From JAMXLO01 sp963696645 (GTDB taxonomy: Bacteria; Pseudomonadota; Alphaproteobacteria; Acetobacterales; Acetobacteraceae): a stretch of 64,000 nt of DNA. The stretch covers positions 682,001 through 746,000 of the forward strand of contig CAVOKY010000005.1 of the NCBI GenBank assembly GCA_963696645.1, in the 5' to 3' direction. The notes below the pieces were generated by a model. It was not told the origin of the DNA and searched no databases. It was given only the letters and a program-made list of their open reading frames with translations. Both the position numbers and the translations under genes were made by a program. Position 1 is the first letter of the stretch, and each line of letters begins with the position of its first letter. Of this stretch, positions 1-6,858 are shown one piece after another.

Positions 1-1
1 C

Positions 2-310
2 CAGGAATTCCTGGCGAGCCTCGATGCGCGCGAGCATTGGCGTGGTGGCTTGCCACTATGGCACCGTGATTCGATCTTCCCGGAGGATTTCGCCAGGCTG
101 GCACAGCATCGCTTCGATGTGCTGGTTTCGCACGAGGCGCCGTCGTGCCATCGTCATGGCTTTGCCGCCATCGACCGGCTGGCCGAGGTCGGAGCGGCGC
201 GGCTGATCGTGCACGGGCATCACCATGAATCGTATGCGGCGCAGCTCACCAACGGGATCGACGTACGCGGGCTCGCAGTTGCCGAGGCGTGGGCGCTGGA
301 AATCGCGTGA
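2..310 (+). CDS. Metallophosphoesterase, C-terminal part (truncated by window edge)
   Basis: The open frame enters from the left edge and stops at 308-310. It carries two metal-binding motifs of the calcineurin-like phosphoesterase fold: LVSHEAPSCHRHG and, 30 or so residues later, LIVHGHHHES. In this family the His of the GH(H)H box and the earlier His ligate the dinuclear metal centre. The N-terminal D-x-H and GD motifs lie outside the window, so substrate cannot be inferred. The frame is open to base 2, so internal ATG/TTG codons near 50 are not taken as starts. Confidence 0.75.
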   Translation, partial: QEFLASLDAREHWRGGLPLWHRDSIFPEDFARLAQHRFDVLVSHEAPSCHRHGFAAIDRLAEVGAARLIVHGHHHESYAAQLTNGIDVRGLAVAEAWALEIA

Positions 311-339
311 TCTGGGCAGGGCGCAACAACAGTGGAAAT

Positions 340-423
340 GACCGTGTCATTGCGAGGAGCGTTGCGACGAAGCAATCTCGATCGAAGTGCGCACCACGGG
401 CAAGATTGCTTCGTCGTCATGCT
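340..423. repeat. Intergenic palindromic repeat, left half, interrupted by element copy 1
   Basis: GACGAAGCAATC at 366-377 is the exact reverse complement of GATTGCTTCGTC at 404-415. The block begins with CATTGCGAG, typical of dispersed intergenic repeats. The same kind of block, uninterrupted, occurs in reverse orientation at 29698-29889. That copy shows that this one continued directly into the sequence now found at 3884-3996 before element copy 1 inserted. Confidence 0.7.
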
Positions 424-429
424 CCTAAG

Positions 430-442
430 CCGGCGGAGCCGG
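430..442 (+). other. Left-end hairpin of the mobile element
   Basis: CCGGC-GGA-GCCGG is a perfect 5-bp stem with a 3-nt loop, starting one base inside the CCTAA boundary. Identical sequence is present at the left end of the other two copies (9001-9013; inverse at 28358-28370). Its position at the very tip of the element suggests a recognition structure, possibly single-stranded as in IS200/IS605-type elements; that role is inference. A second small palindrome, GCGGTTACCGC (471-481), lies just before the first gene. Confidence 0.65.
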
Positions 443-492
443 AACCAATAGGTCTGGTGTAGCCTTCCCTGCGGTTACCGCGCGGGGGCAGC

Positions 493-1998
493 ATGAGCCA
501 GTCACTGACGGAGCGCTACGACGATCGGATTGCCGGGATGCTGTCGTGCTACGACCGGCTGGTGATCACCGGGACGCTGCCCGTAGTGTGCTACGCCGCA
601 GGAATGACCGGGTATCTCCATGCCAGTGGCATCCGCATCTTCGACTACCCGGACTTCGCCAAGACGCTGCGCGATCGGGTGCGCGAGCGTGCGGCGTCGC
701 TGGCCGCCGAGGCTGGGGTCCGCATCGAGCACATCGCCAAGCCGCATGTCCGCAAGGAAGATGTTGTGGCGCGCGTGCTTGAGCGGCGTGGCGACCATCC
801 CGGCCTGGTGCACGTCATCTCGGCCATGGAAGCCTGCGACGCCTACAAGCCCTGGCACGACAAGCAGACGCATAAGACCTACATCCGGCCGGACAGCGGC
901 AAATGCCTGCACTACTACTTCTATTTCCAGGACGCCAAATTCGGGCTGGTCTATCTGCGCGTGCCGACCTGGGCGCCGTTCCGCCTGCAATTCTACTGCA
1001 ACGGCCATAGCTGGCTGGCGCGCAGGCTGGCCGCGCAGGGCATCGGCTACACCATGGCCGACAACGCTTTCGTGCGGATCGACGACTGGGGCCGCGCCCA
1101 GCAACTGGCCGACAGTCTCTCCCCCGATCAATTGCACCGTACCCTGGATCGCTACGCCGCGCTGTGCTGCCCGGTGTCGGAGGTATTCGGGCAAACCTAC
1201 CACTGGAGCCTGATGCAGGTGGAATACGCCACCGACCTGGCGTTCCAGTCCACCACAACGCTCGGCCCGCTCTATGAGCAACTGGTCCGCCAGTCGGTGC
1301 TGAGCGTGAAGGCCGAGCAGATCGCCACATTCCTCGGCCGGCAGATCACGCCATTGCTGGCCCAGGAGGTCGGCTCGCAGTTCTCCACCCGGATCGAGGG
1401 TACCTGCATCAAGCACCGCTTCGGCAAGTGCTCGATCAAGATGTACGACAAGCACGGCATCGTGCTGCGCATCGAGACCACGACCAACGATGTGTCGTTC
1501 TTCAAGCACCACCGCAAGGTGGAACACCGCCACGGCCCGGCGAGCCGGGAACTCGCACCAGTCAAGAAATCGATCTACAGCCTGATCGACCTGCGTGAGA
1601 TACTGCTCGGCTGTAACCGACGCTACATCGCCCACCTGTCCGCGCTGGATGACTTCTCCGCCGGCATCCGGGCGCTTGCGCGGCTGACCAAGCCGCATGC
1701 GGTGGACGGCAAGACGGTCCAAGGGATCAACTTCTTTGCCCCGGTGGACAAGGCCCTGTTGCACGCCTTGCAGAACCCGAAGGTCAACATTGCCGGCATC
1801 CGCCGGGGCGAGTTGTTGCCCGACCTCGGCATGCTGTCGCCAACCAGACTGTCGCGGCAACTGCGCCGGCTGCTGGACCTCGGGGTGATCAAACGCGCCA
1901 CTGGAACCTACCGCTACTACCTCACCAAAGCCGGACGCGCCGCGACCGCAGCGGCGGAATGGCTTGCCGAGGCGGTGGTCATTCCGGCTATGATTTGA
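493..1998 (+). CDS. Element protein A, 501 aa, function unknown (copy 1)
   Basis: First gene of the mobile element. The ATG lies 12 nt after the GCGGTTACCGC palindrome. Residues 140-196 include HYYFYFQD, PFRLQFYCNGH and GIGYTMADNAFVRI. Residues 236-251 are YHWSLMQVEYATDLAF, and 316-328 are IKMYDKHGIVLRIE. The same blocks recur in protein B. Residues 406-482 (GKTVQGINF, then LSRQLRRLLDLGVIKRATG) look like a winged helix, which may be why automated tools could call it MarR-like. No DDE triad context, HUH motif or tyrosine-recombinase R-H-R-Y pattern is evident. The three copies are identical at protein level. Likely a recombinase or DNA-binding component; this is inferred only from its place in a mobile element. 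Confidence 0.85.
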   Translation: MSQSLTERYDDRIAGMLSCYDRLVITGTLPVVCYAAGMTGYLHASGIRIFDYPDFAKTLRDRVRERAASLAAEAGVRIEHIAKPHVRKEDVVARVLERRGDHPGLVHVISAMEACDAYKPWHDKQTHKTYIRPDSGKCLHYYFYFQDAKFGLVYLRVPTWAPFRLQFYCNGHSWLARRLAAQGIGYTMADNAFVRIDDWGRAQQLADSLSPDQLHRTLDRYAALCCPVSEVFGQTYHWSLMQVEYATDLAFQSTTTLGPLYEQLVRQSVLSVKAEQIATFLGRQITPLLAQEVGSQFSTRIEGTCIKHRFGKCSIKMYDKHGIVLRIETTTNDVSFFKHHRKVEHRHGPASRELAPVKKSIYSLIDLREILLGCNRRYIAHLSALDDFSAGIRALARLTKPHAVDGKTVQGINFFAPVDKALLHALQNPKVNIAGIRRGELLPDLGMLSPTRLSRQLRRLLDLGVIKRATGTYRYYLTKAGRAATAAAEWLAEAVVIPAMI

Positions 1999-2063
1999 TG
2001 GGATTTCGCAGAGCATACGATTCAACGCAGGACGCGAGAAGAGTCGGGTGGTAAGGGACTACG

Positions 2064-2106
2064 CTTTTCCCCAGACATGGCTGTGGAAAAGTGGCCCCTG
2101 CGGGGC
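2064..2106. promoter_or_regulatory. Paired hairpins between the two element genes
   Basis: CTTTTCCCCAG (2064-2074) pairs with CTGTGGAAAAG (2081-2091) with one mismatch and a 6-nt loop. Directly next to it GCCCC-TGC-GGGGC (2094-2106) forms a second stem. They sit in the 215-bp gap between the genes and are conserved in all three copies. They could be an attenuator or terminator separating expression of the two genes, or an internal resolution or binding site. No T-run follows, so a simple intrinsic terminator is less likely. Confidence 0.5.
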
Positions 2107-2213
2107 AGTTCCGCCGCGTCAAATGCCTTGCCACTGGCCAATGTGCCGTCGGTAGTCGGTATGCTCGTCTCGGATAGACATCGGAGTTCGGCAGTACGCC
2201 GAGGGAGCGGGCC

Positions 2214-3845
2214 ATGACCGACGGACTGAGCGAGCTCTATCAAGAGCTGCTGAGCGGCAGCTACGATTGCGTGGACCGCATCGTTCTGAACGCTTACTTC
2301 GGGATGGGTCATAGCCCTGGTGGTTTCCGCGTGTGGTGGCGGGCGCTCACTGGATCAGACGACACTCTGGACAACGCCCATCTGATGCGGTTGGCCGGCC
2401 GGTTCAGCCGGCGCGTGCGAGGCTACGCCAAAGCGCACGACATCCCGGTAATCGATTGTGTGGCAGGAGAGCGCAAGCATGACGTGGCCGACGATTATCT
2501 GGCCAAGACAGCGGTGATCGAGGGCTTGTTTCTGGTCCTGGTCGGTCGAGCCCAGGCACCGGTGTGGCACGTCGAGTCGAATTACCACCTTGAGCGGAAG
2601 AAGCCTTATGTGAACCACTACTCGTTTCATATTCTCGACCGTGATTGGGGGCATGTCACCATCAAGATCAGCGGGCACCCACCGTTCCCTGCCCAGGTGA
2701 TCTTGAACGGCCATGAATACGTCGCCTGCCAGGCGCGCAAGGCGGGCATCGGGTTCACCAAGGAAGGCAACTGTTTCACCGCCATCGGTGACACGTCCGG
2801 TTTCGCGAAGATCGCAGAGACCTTGTCCGAGCAACGGGCTATAGGGCGATTGAGTGAGGTCTGTGAGCGGTGGATTTACCGCTGCTGCTTGTGCTTTGCG
2901 CTCGACTTTGAGGAGCAGAAACGCAGCGGGTTCCGTTATCACTTCTCCAACTATCAAATGGAGTACAGCCGAAACCTGATATTCCTGGTTGGCGGACGCA
3001 TGGAGCAAGTCTTCCAAGCCCTGATCGATCGTAGCCGGGCGCCGTTGGACCTGAAGACGATAAAGACCATCCTCGGCGACAAGGGCCGGCCGAAATACCG
3101 TCCACGCAACATGCGGGCGGCCGAATGGGGAGTTGCGGTCGAGAGACCTACGTATGATCTGACGGTCTTCAAGCTGCATTGCGGCAAGCTGGCGTTGAAG
3201 ATCTATTCAAAAGGCGAACGCGTACTTCGCATTGAGGCTGTAGCTCACAATATCCGGGAGTTCCGCTGCGGGCGCTTACTGGATAACTTCCCCGAAATCG
3301 TCCGCCGATTGAAGGGCATGCTCGAGCGATTCATGGAGGCGCTGAGTTGCATCGATCAATGCTTCGTCGGCGATGAGATGCTCGAGCGTCTGCCGTTGCC
3401 GTCACGGGTTGGTAAAACCGTGGTCGGGGGAATCGATCTCAACAAGCCGCGCCTGCGTCACGTCGCTGAGGCTGTCATCGCGTTGTCAGCCTCAGCTGAT
3501 GGCTTCACCGCCTCGGCACTGGCCGATCAGGTCCGCGCGTTCCGCAATCACAGCGCACCGCTCTACGGCCCCCGCCAGGCCGCGTATGATCTGAAGAAAC
3601 TCCGCGGCAAACAGATCGTCCAGCGGATCGGCGCGACGCGTCGCTACGAGGCGATGCCGTCCGGTCTGCGCGCTATCACGGCCCTACTCGTGCTCCGAGA
3701 GAAAGCCCTCAAGCCACTCCTCGCGGCCGCTCAAGACATCAGCCCCACCCGAGGAGGACAAAACCCGCGCGCCATCGATCGCCACTACCAGGACCTGCGA
3801 CTCGCCATGAACGGCGTCTTTCGCGAACTCGGCATCGCTGCCTGA
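2214..3845 (+). CDS. Element protein B, 543 aa, function unknown (copy 1)
   Basis: Second gene of the mobile element; ATG preceded by GAGGGAGCGG. It is a divergent paralogue of protein A: HYSFHILDRDWG, PFPAQVILNGHEYVA and GIGFTKEGNCFTAI (135-191) match HYYF.., PFRLQFYCNGH and GIGYTMADNAF. YHFSNYQMEYSRNLIF (242-257) matches YHWSLMQVEYATDLAF. ALKIYSKGERVLRIE (327-341) and GKTVVGGIDL (400-409) also align. The last 130 residues are helical and winged-helix-like (YGPRQAAYDLKKLRGKQIVQ). No familiar nuclease motif is seen. The invariant His, Tyr, Asn-Gly-His, Gln-x-Glu-Tyr and Lys positions shared with protein A are the best candidates for catalysis. Confidence 0.85.
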   Translation: MTDGLSELYQELLSGSYDCVDRIVLNAYFGMGHSPGGFRVWWRALTGSDDTLDNAHLMRLAGRFSRRVRGYAKAHDIPVIDCVAGERKHDVADDYLAKTAVIEGLFLVLVGRAQAPVWHVESNYHLERKKPYVNHYSFHILDRDWGHVTIKISGHPPFPAQVILNGHEYVACQARKAGIGFTKEGNCFTAIGDTSGFAKIAETLSEQRAIGRLSEVCERWIYRCCLCFALDFEEQKRSGFRYHFSNYQMEYSRNLIFLVGGRMEQVFQALIDRSRAPLDLKTIKTILGDKGRPKYRPRNMRAAEWGVAVERPTYDLTVFKLHCGKLALKIYSKGERVLRIEAVAHNIREFRCGRLLDNFPEIVRRLKGMLERFMEALSCIDQCFVGDEMLERLPLPSRVGKTVVGGIDLNKPRLRHVAEAVIALSASADGFTASALADQVRAFRNHSAPLYGPRQAAYDLKKLRGKQIVQRIGATRRYEAMPSGLRAITALLVLREKALKPLLAAAQDISPTRGGQNPRAIDRHYQDLRLAMNGVFRELGIAA

Positions 3846-3849
3846 CCAT

Positions 3850-3876
3850 CGACAAATTTTTTGTCGGGCTTCGCCC
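3850..3876 (+). other. Right-end double hairpin of the mobile element
   Basis: CGACAAA-TTT-TTTGTCG (3850-3866) is followed, sharing one base, by GGGC-TTC-GCCC (3866-3876). Then come TTAAGCG and the terminal CCTAA. The structure starts 4 bases after the stop codon of protein B and could also terminate its transcript. Identical structures end copy 2 (12422-12448) and copy 3 (inverse, 24924-24950). A hairpin near each end is reminiscent of single-strand transposons. Confidence 0.65.
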
Positions 3877-3888
3877 TTAAGCGCCTAA

Positions 3889-3996
3889 CAAGAAAGCGCC
3901 GCACATTTTGGCGTCATCGCCGGGGAAGCGGGCATCACGGTTTCATCAGGGGCCGGTCGGCCACCAGCCAGTACGGAACTCGCAGTGACAGTTACG
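3889..3996. repeat. Right half of the intergenic repeat split by element copy 1
   Basis: Resumes the block broken at 423/424: CAAGAAAG, then GGGGCCGGTCGGCCA, GGAACTCGCA and TGACAGTT. These match in order the reverse complement of 29698-29806. No gene is seen between the element and the next coding region at 4017. Confidence 0.6.
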
Positions 3997-4016
3997 GGCT
4001 GGTACCTGGCAATGCA

Positions 4017-4604
4017 CTAACGAGTGGCTTGTTCCTCGTCTGGCGCCGAGAATCGCAGACCTGCGTAAAATTCCACGATCGGTACTTCGATGCCGATCTC
4101 GGGCATGGCTGGCGTATTCTCCTCGATCAGCGCGGTGGCAATCCAGTCATCGCCTCGGCGCGTGAAGACGGCTGCACCGATGCTCTTCTGTTCGAGGATG
4201 ATGTAGCGCTGGATGGATCGCGTTGCCTGATACTCGCGGAGTTTTACAATGCGATCAGTGCGGGCGGTATCTTCGCTCACGACTTCGAACACGACGACGG
4301 GTTCGTCGATCACTGTCGCGTTTGGGTTGGTTGGTGTGCAGGTGACCAGGACATCCGGATAACGGACCCTGCCTGCGGCCAGGATTTTGACATTTGGACC
4401 GCAAGGTCTGCACGGCTTGCCAGCGAGCTTGGTATCCAGTGCCTTGCGGATATTGAAGGTAATAAGGTCATGCGCGTAGGTCCCGCCGGTAATGGCAACC
4501 GGCTGGAACCCGTCGAATTCGTGACGGAGTTCCTGGCGCTCTTCCCACGCCAGGAACTCCGTCAAGGTCATCGGTTTGCGCAGGGTGACATTCATGCTGT
4601 GCAA
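4017..4604 (-). CDS. Uma2 family (DUF820) putative endonuclease
   Basis: A 195-aa protein (192 if started at the internal Met at 4595). It has the Uma2/DUF820 layout: an N-terminal MTLTEFLAWEERQ helix, a central RYPDVLV (Asp), then FEVVSEDTARTDR (Glu) and VKLREYQ (Lys). This is a PD-(D/E)xK restriction-endonuclease-like core. Uma2 proteins are usually found as solitary genes in multicopy in cyanobacteria and other bacteria; the substrate is unknown. No antitoxin-like partner is adjacent. It lies just downstream of the mobile element but outside its boundary. Confidence 0.8.
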   Translation of the reverse strand: MHSMNVTLRKPMTLTEFLAWEERQELRHEFDGFQPVAITGGTYAHDLITFNIRKALDTKLAGKPCRPCGPNVKILAAGRVRYPDVLVTCTPTNPNATVIDEPVVVFEVVSEDTARTDRIVKLREYQATRSIQRYIILEQKSIGAAVFTRRGDDWIATALIEENTPAMPEIGIEVPIVEFYAGLRFSAPDEEQATR

Positions 4605-4643
4605 CCTGGCACGCGCGGTGTCGGCTGTCTGCGCCGCGCACCA

Positions 4644-5156
4644 CTACCCCGCCGGCGCCGTCTCGCGCGCCTTCTGCTTCGCGATGTCCTCGTCCCATGG
4701 GCCCGGGAACAGACCGAGGTTCACCACGTCGGGTGCGAAGACGCTTTCCTGGCGAGGCCAGTTCTCGCGCGGCAGTTCGTAGGAGACTTCCAGGCCGTTG
4801 CCGTCGGGGTCACGGAAATAGATGCCGAGTGACAGGCCGTGATCGGAGATGTGGTCGAACTTCACGCCCTTTTCCTTGAGCCGGTAATAGGCGTCCTTCA
4901 GGTCGTCCAGACTCTCCATCATGAACGCGAGATGGTTCAACCCGACCTGCCGCTTCAGTTGCAGCGGCGCATCGTCGCCGAGTTCCATCAGCGCGACCTC
5001 GTGCGACTTGCCCTTGTCGGCCGACATGAATGCCGCGCGGCCTGGACGGAAATGGTAGGTGTGCAGGCCCAGCACGTCCTCGTACCATTGGCGGGAACGT
5101 TCCGCGTTGCGCACGTAGAGATTGACGTGTCCGAGATGCTTCGGCCGATAGGTCAT
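4644..5156 (-). CDS. VOC family protein, extradiol-dioxygenase-like
   Basis: A 170-aa vicinal-oxygen-chelate protein: HLGHVNLYVRNAERSRQWYE opens the first beta-alpha-beta-beta-beta unit, GLNHLAFMMES the second, and FRDPDGNGLEVSYE closes it. His10, the His of NHLAF and the Glu of GLEVSY are the expected metal ligands. Only one VOC domain pair is present, so it resembles small catechol 2,3-dioxygenase or glyoxalase-like enzymes. It starts 17 nt after the hydroxylase stop at 5174 on the same strand, suggesting a joint role in oxidation and ring cleavage of a phenolic substrate. Confidence 0.8.
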   Translation of the reverse strand: MTYRPKHLGHVNLYVRNAERSRQWYEDVLGLHTYHFRPGRAAFMSADKGKSHEVALMELGDDAPLQLKRQVGLNHLAFMMESLDDLKDAYYRLKEKGVKFDHISDHGLSLGIYFRDPDGNGLEVSYELPRENWPRQESVFAPDVVNLGLFPGPWDEDIAKQKARETAPAG

Positions 5157-5173
5157 CGCATGTCCTCCATATT

Positions 5174-6634
5174 CTATGGCGTGTCGTCTTCGCGGTGCAG
5201 GAAATCCAGCACGCGCTGCATTGCCTCGCCCTTCGGATATATCGCAGCCAGGGCGCGCGCGCGTGTCAATGGGTCGGAGGCGAAGAACCGCTCGTACAGC
5301 ACCTGGCGGCTGCCGAAGGAACTGCCCGCTACGTCCCAGGCCAGGCGGAACAGCTTCACCCGATCACGCGCCGAGGTGTTGTCGGTCGCCAGGTATTGTT
5401 CGATGTCGCCGGCCAGTGGCCCTCGGAAATCCGCCTCGCTCGGGGTGATCATGAAGCTGGACGACCCCAGCAGGTGCAGGATCTCGATCATCCGCGGATA
5501 GGCGGTCATGAACAGGTTGCGCGTGCTCTCGATGGTGACCGAGTCCGGGCACATCACGCCCCATTCATCGAGCTTCGCATCCGCCTCGCCGGCGCGGATG
5601 CAGGCGCGGGTCAGCACCGTGGTCAGCATCAGCTCGCCGATATACGCCTCGGTGAGCGGCAGGTGCTTGTTGCCGAGTGTCTCGGTCATCAGCAGGGCGA
5701 GGCCAAGCACGAACTCGCACTTTGCCAGGTTCTTGGTTGCGCCCTGGTGCGCCGAATGCGCGGAGTAATGCGTGGCGTAGGCTGCGCCGTTCAGCAGATT
5801 GACGTCGCCGTAGAGGAACACGCGGTCCCACGGCACTTCCACATCGTCGAAGAACACGATGCAGTCCATCTCCTCGAAGCGCGAGCCGAGCGGATGGTCG
5901 AAATGCGAGCGCCCAAGGTCGAAGCTGTCGCGGCACAGGAACCGCAGGCCGGGTCTGCCGCAGGGGATGGAGAAGGCGACCGCGAACGGACTGTGGTCCT
6001 CGGTGTGCTGTCCGAGGCGGGGCGAATATACCGCGATTTCGTCGGCGAGCGGCCCCAGCGTCGCCAATACACGCGCGCCACGCACAACAAGACCGGCGCT
6101 GGTTTCGCGCATCACGCGCAGCGCCGTGCCTTCCTGGAGGTTGAAGTTGCCGGAGACATTGCGGCTGCGCTGCAGGTTGATCAGCGAGTGGGTCAGGACG
6201 ATGTCGTTCTCGCGCAGGTATTCGTAATAGCGCCGGATGTTGTCGCCGAATTCCGGCCGGCCGCGCGCGAAATAGTCGGACGCGGCAGCCCAGGCGGCGA
6301 GCGTCACGTTCATGAAGTCGGGCGATCGCCCCATCATGCCGCACGTCGTGCGCGCCCAGTTCAGCATCATCACGCGGCGGGCTTCCAGTTCCTCGCGCGT
6401 GCGGGGGATGATGAAGGAGAGCCCGACACGATCGCCGGTCGTGGGCGATATGTAGGTCATTTCGTCGCGGTACTTCGGGTCGGACTGCATGTCGTACAGC
6501 GAGGCGATCGCGCGCGCCCCGTTGGCCAGCCCGGGATGGGTGGTCACGTCCTTGACGCGCTCACCGCCCAGCCAGACCTGGCGTTCCTGTTCCTTGAGGC
6601 CCGTCAGATACTGGCGTCCAGTGCGAGCCGGCAT
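5174..6634 (-). CDS. hpaB: 4-hydroxyphenylacetate 3-hydroxylase-type flavin monooxygenase
   Basis: A 486-aa HpaB/HpaH family oxygenase component. The start MPARTGRQYLTGL is the canonical N terminus of the family; longer in-frame extensions toward 7351 run through a repeat and are rejected. Conserved blocks include the acyl-CoA-dehydrogenase-like core (RNVSGNFNLQ, LCRDSF, EEMDCIVFFDDVEVPWDRVF) and the helical C terminus (HLLGSSSFMITPSEADF). It needs reduced FAD from a separate reductase (HpaC), which is not in the window. It is co-transcribed with the VOC dioxygenase downstream. The exact phenol substrate cannot be told from sequence. Confidence 0.85.
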   Translation of the reverse strand: MPARTGRQYLTGLKEQERQVWLGGERVKDVTTHPGLANGARAIASLYDMQSDPKYRDEMTYISPTTGDRVGLSFIIPRTREELEARRVMMLNWARTTCGMMGRSPDFMNVTLAAWAAASDYFARGRPEFGDNIRRYYEYLRENDIVLTHSLINLQRSRNVSGNFNLQEGTALRVMRETSAGLVVRGARVLATLGPLADEIAVYSPRLGQHTEDHSPFAVAFSIPCGRPGLRFLCRDSFDLGRSHFDHPLGSRFEEMDCIVFFDDVEVPWDRVFLYGDVNLLNGAAYATHYSAHSAHQGATKNLAKCEFVLGLALLMTETLGNKHLPLTEAYIGELMLTTVLTRACIRAGEADAKLDEWGVMCPDSVTIESTRNLFMTAYPRMIEILHLLGSSSFMITPSEADFRGPLAGDIEQYLATDNTSARDRVKLFRLAWDVAGSSFGSRQVLYERFFASDPLTRARALAAIYPKGEAMQRVLDFLHREDDTP

Positions 6635-6696
6635 GGCATATCTCCTTCGCGGCAGGTCATTCAAGCACGATGCGCCACCGCGATACAGAGAGGCCC

Positions 6697-6795
6697 AGGC
6701 CTGACATGATAGAGACGCGCAGACCTGACATAATACAGACCTGACATAATAGAGAGGCACAGACCTGACATGATAGAGGGGCACAGACCTGACAT
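6697..6795. repeat. Short tandem repeat array, CCTGACAT motif
   Basis: CCTGACAT occurs at 6700, 6724, 6740, 6764 and 6788, spaced 24, 16, 24 and 24 bases. Each 24-bp unit reads CCTGACATRATAGAG followed by a GC-rich tail and AGA; one unit lacks 8 bases. It fills the gap between the LLM oxidoreductase stop and the hydroxylase start. Confidence 0.75.
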
Positions 6796-6798
6796 ACT

Positions 6799-6821
6799 CC
6801 CTCTCCCCTTGCGGGAGAGGG
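6799..6821. terminator. Hairpin downstream of the LLM oxidoreductase gene
   Basis: CCCTCTCCC (6799-6807) pairs perfectly with GGGAGAGGG (6813-6821) around CTTGC. It lies downstream of the gene ending at 6859 (minus strand). The same class of palindrome, followed by a G-rich tail, also occurs after gap (24889-24911), so it may be a dispersed repeat acting as a terminator. Confidence 0.5.
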
Positions 6822-6858
6822 TTGGGGTGAGGGGTAACCTTGCCCCCCGTTTGCCCAA

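Larger units (their letters stand above)
429..3888 (+). mobile_element. Two-gene mobile element, copy 1 (uncharacterised family)
   Basis: A 3455-bp unit plus one right-hand CCTAA. It is repeated almost base for base at 9000-12460 and, inverted, at 24912-28371. CCTAA flanks both sides (424-428 and 3884-3888). The left end folds as CCGGC-GGA-GCCGG (430-442). The right end carries two adjacent hairpins (3850-3876). The two ends also form an imperfect inverted repeat (TAAG..GGCG.AGCC.GA). It carries two genes in the same direction, both intact here. No known transposase signature is visible. The empty site is inferred from the repeat at 29806-29811 as GCTCCTAACAAGAAAG. Seen directly: the repeats, boundaries and hairpins. 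Inferred: that the two proteins drive its movement. Confidence 0.9.

Noticed and set aside
366..415. CRISPR array.
   Set aside because: There is a single palindrome without regular spacers; no cas genes are present anywhere in the window.
493..1998. Protein A as a MarR-family regulator.
   Set aside because: Only the last ~80 residues look like a winged helix; 400 other residues share a core with protein B, and the gene occurs only inside the mobile unit.
502..2025. A 507-aa reading frame on the minus strand opposite element protein A, present in all three copies.
   Set aside because: It has no recognisable motifs and low-complexity content typical of the antisense of a GC-rich gene; it is a shadow of the sense gene.
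429..3888. Element as an IS200/IS605, IS91 or IS110 member.
   Set aside because: Hairpins and fixed target are reminiscent of IS200/605, but no HUH motif, RepHUH or DEDD pattern is visible in either protein.
6697..6795. CRISPR array from the spaced CCTGACAT motifs.
   Set aside because: Spacing is too short (16-24 bp), there are no unique spacers, and the units are near identical over their whole length.
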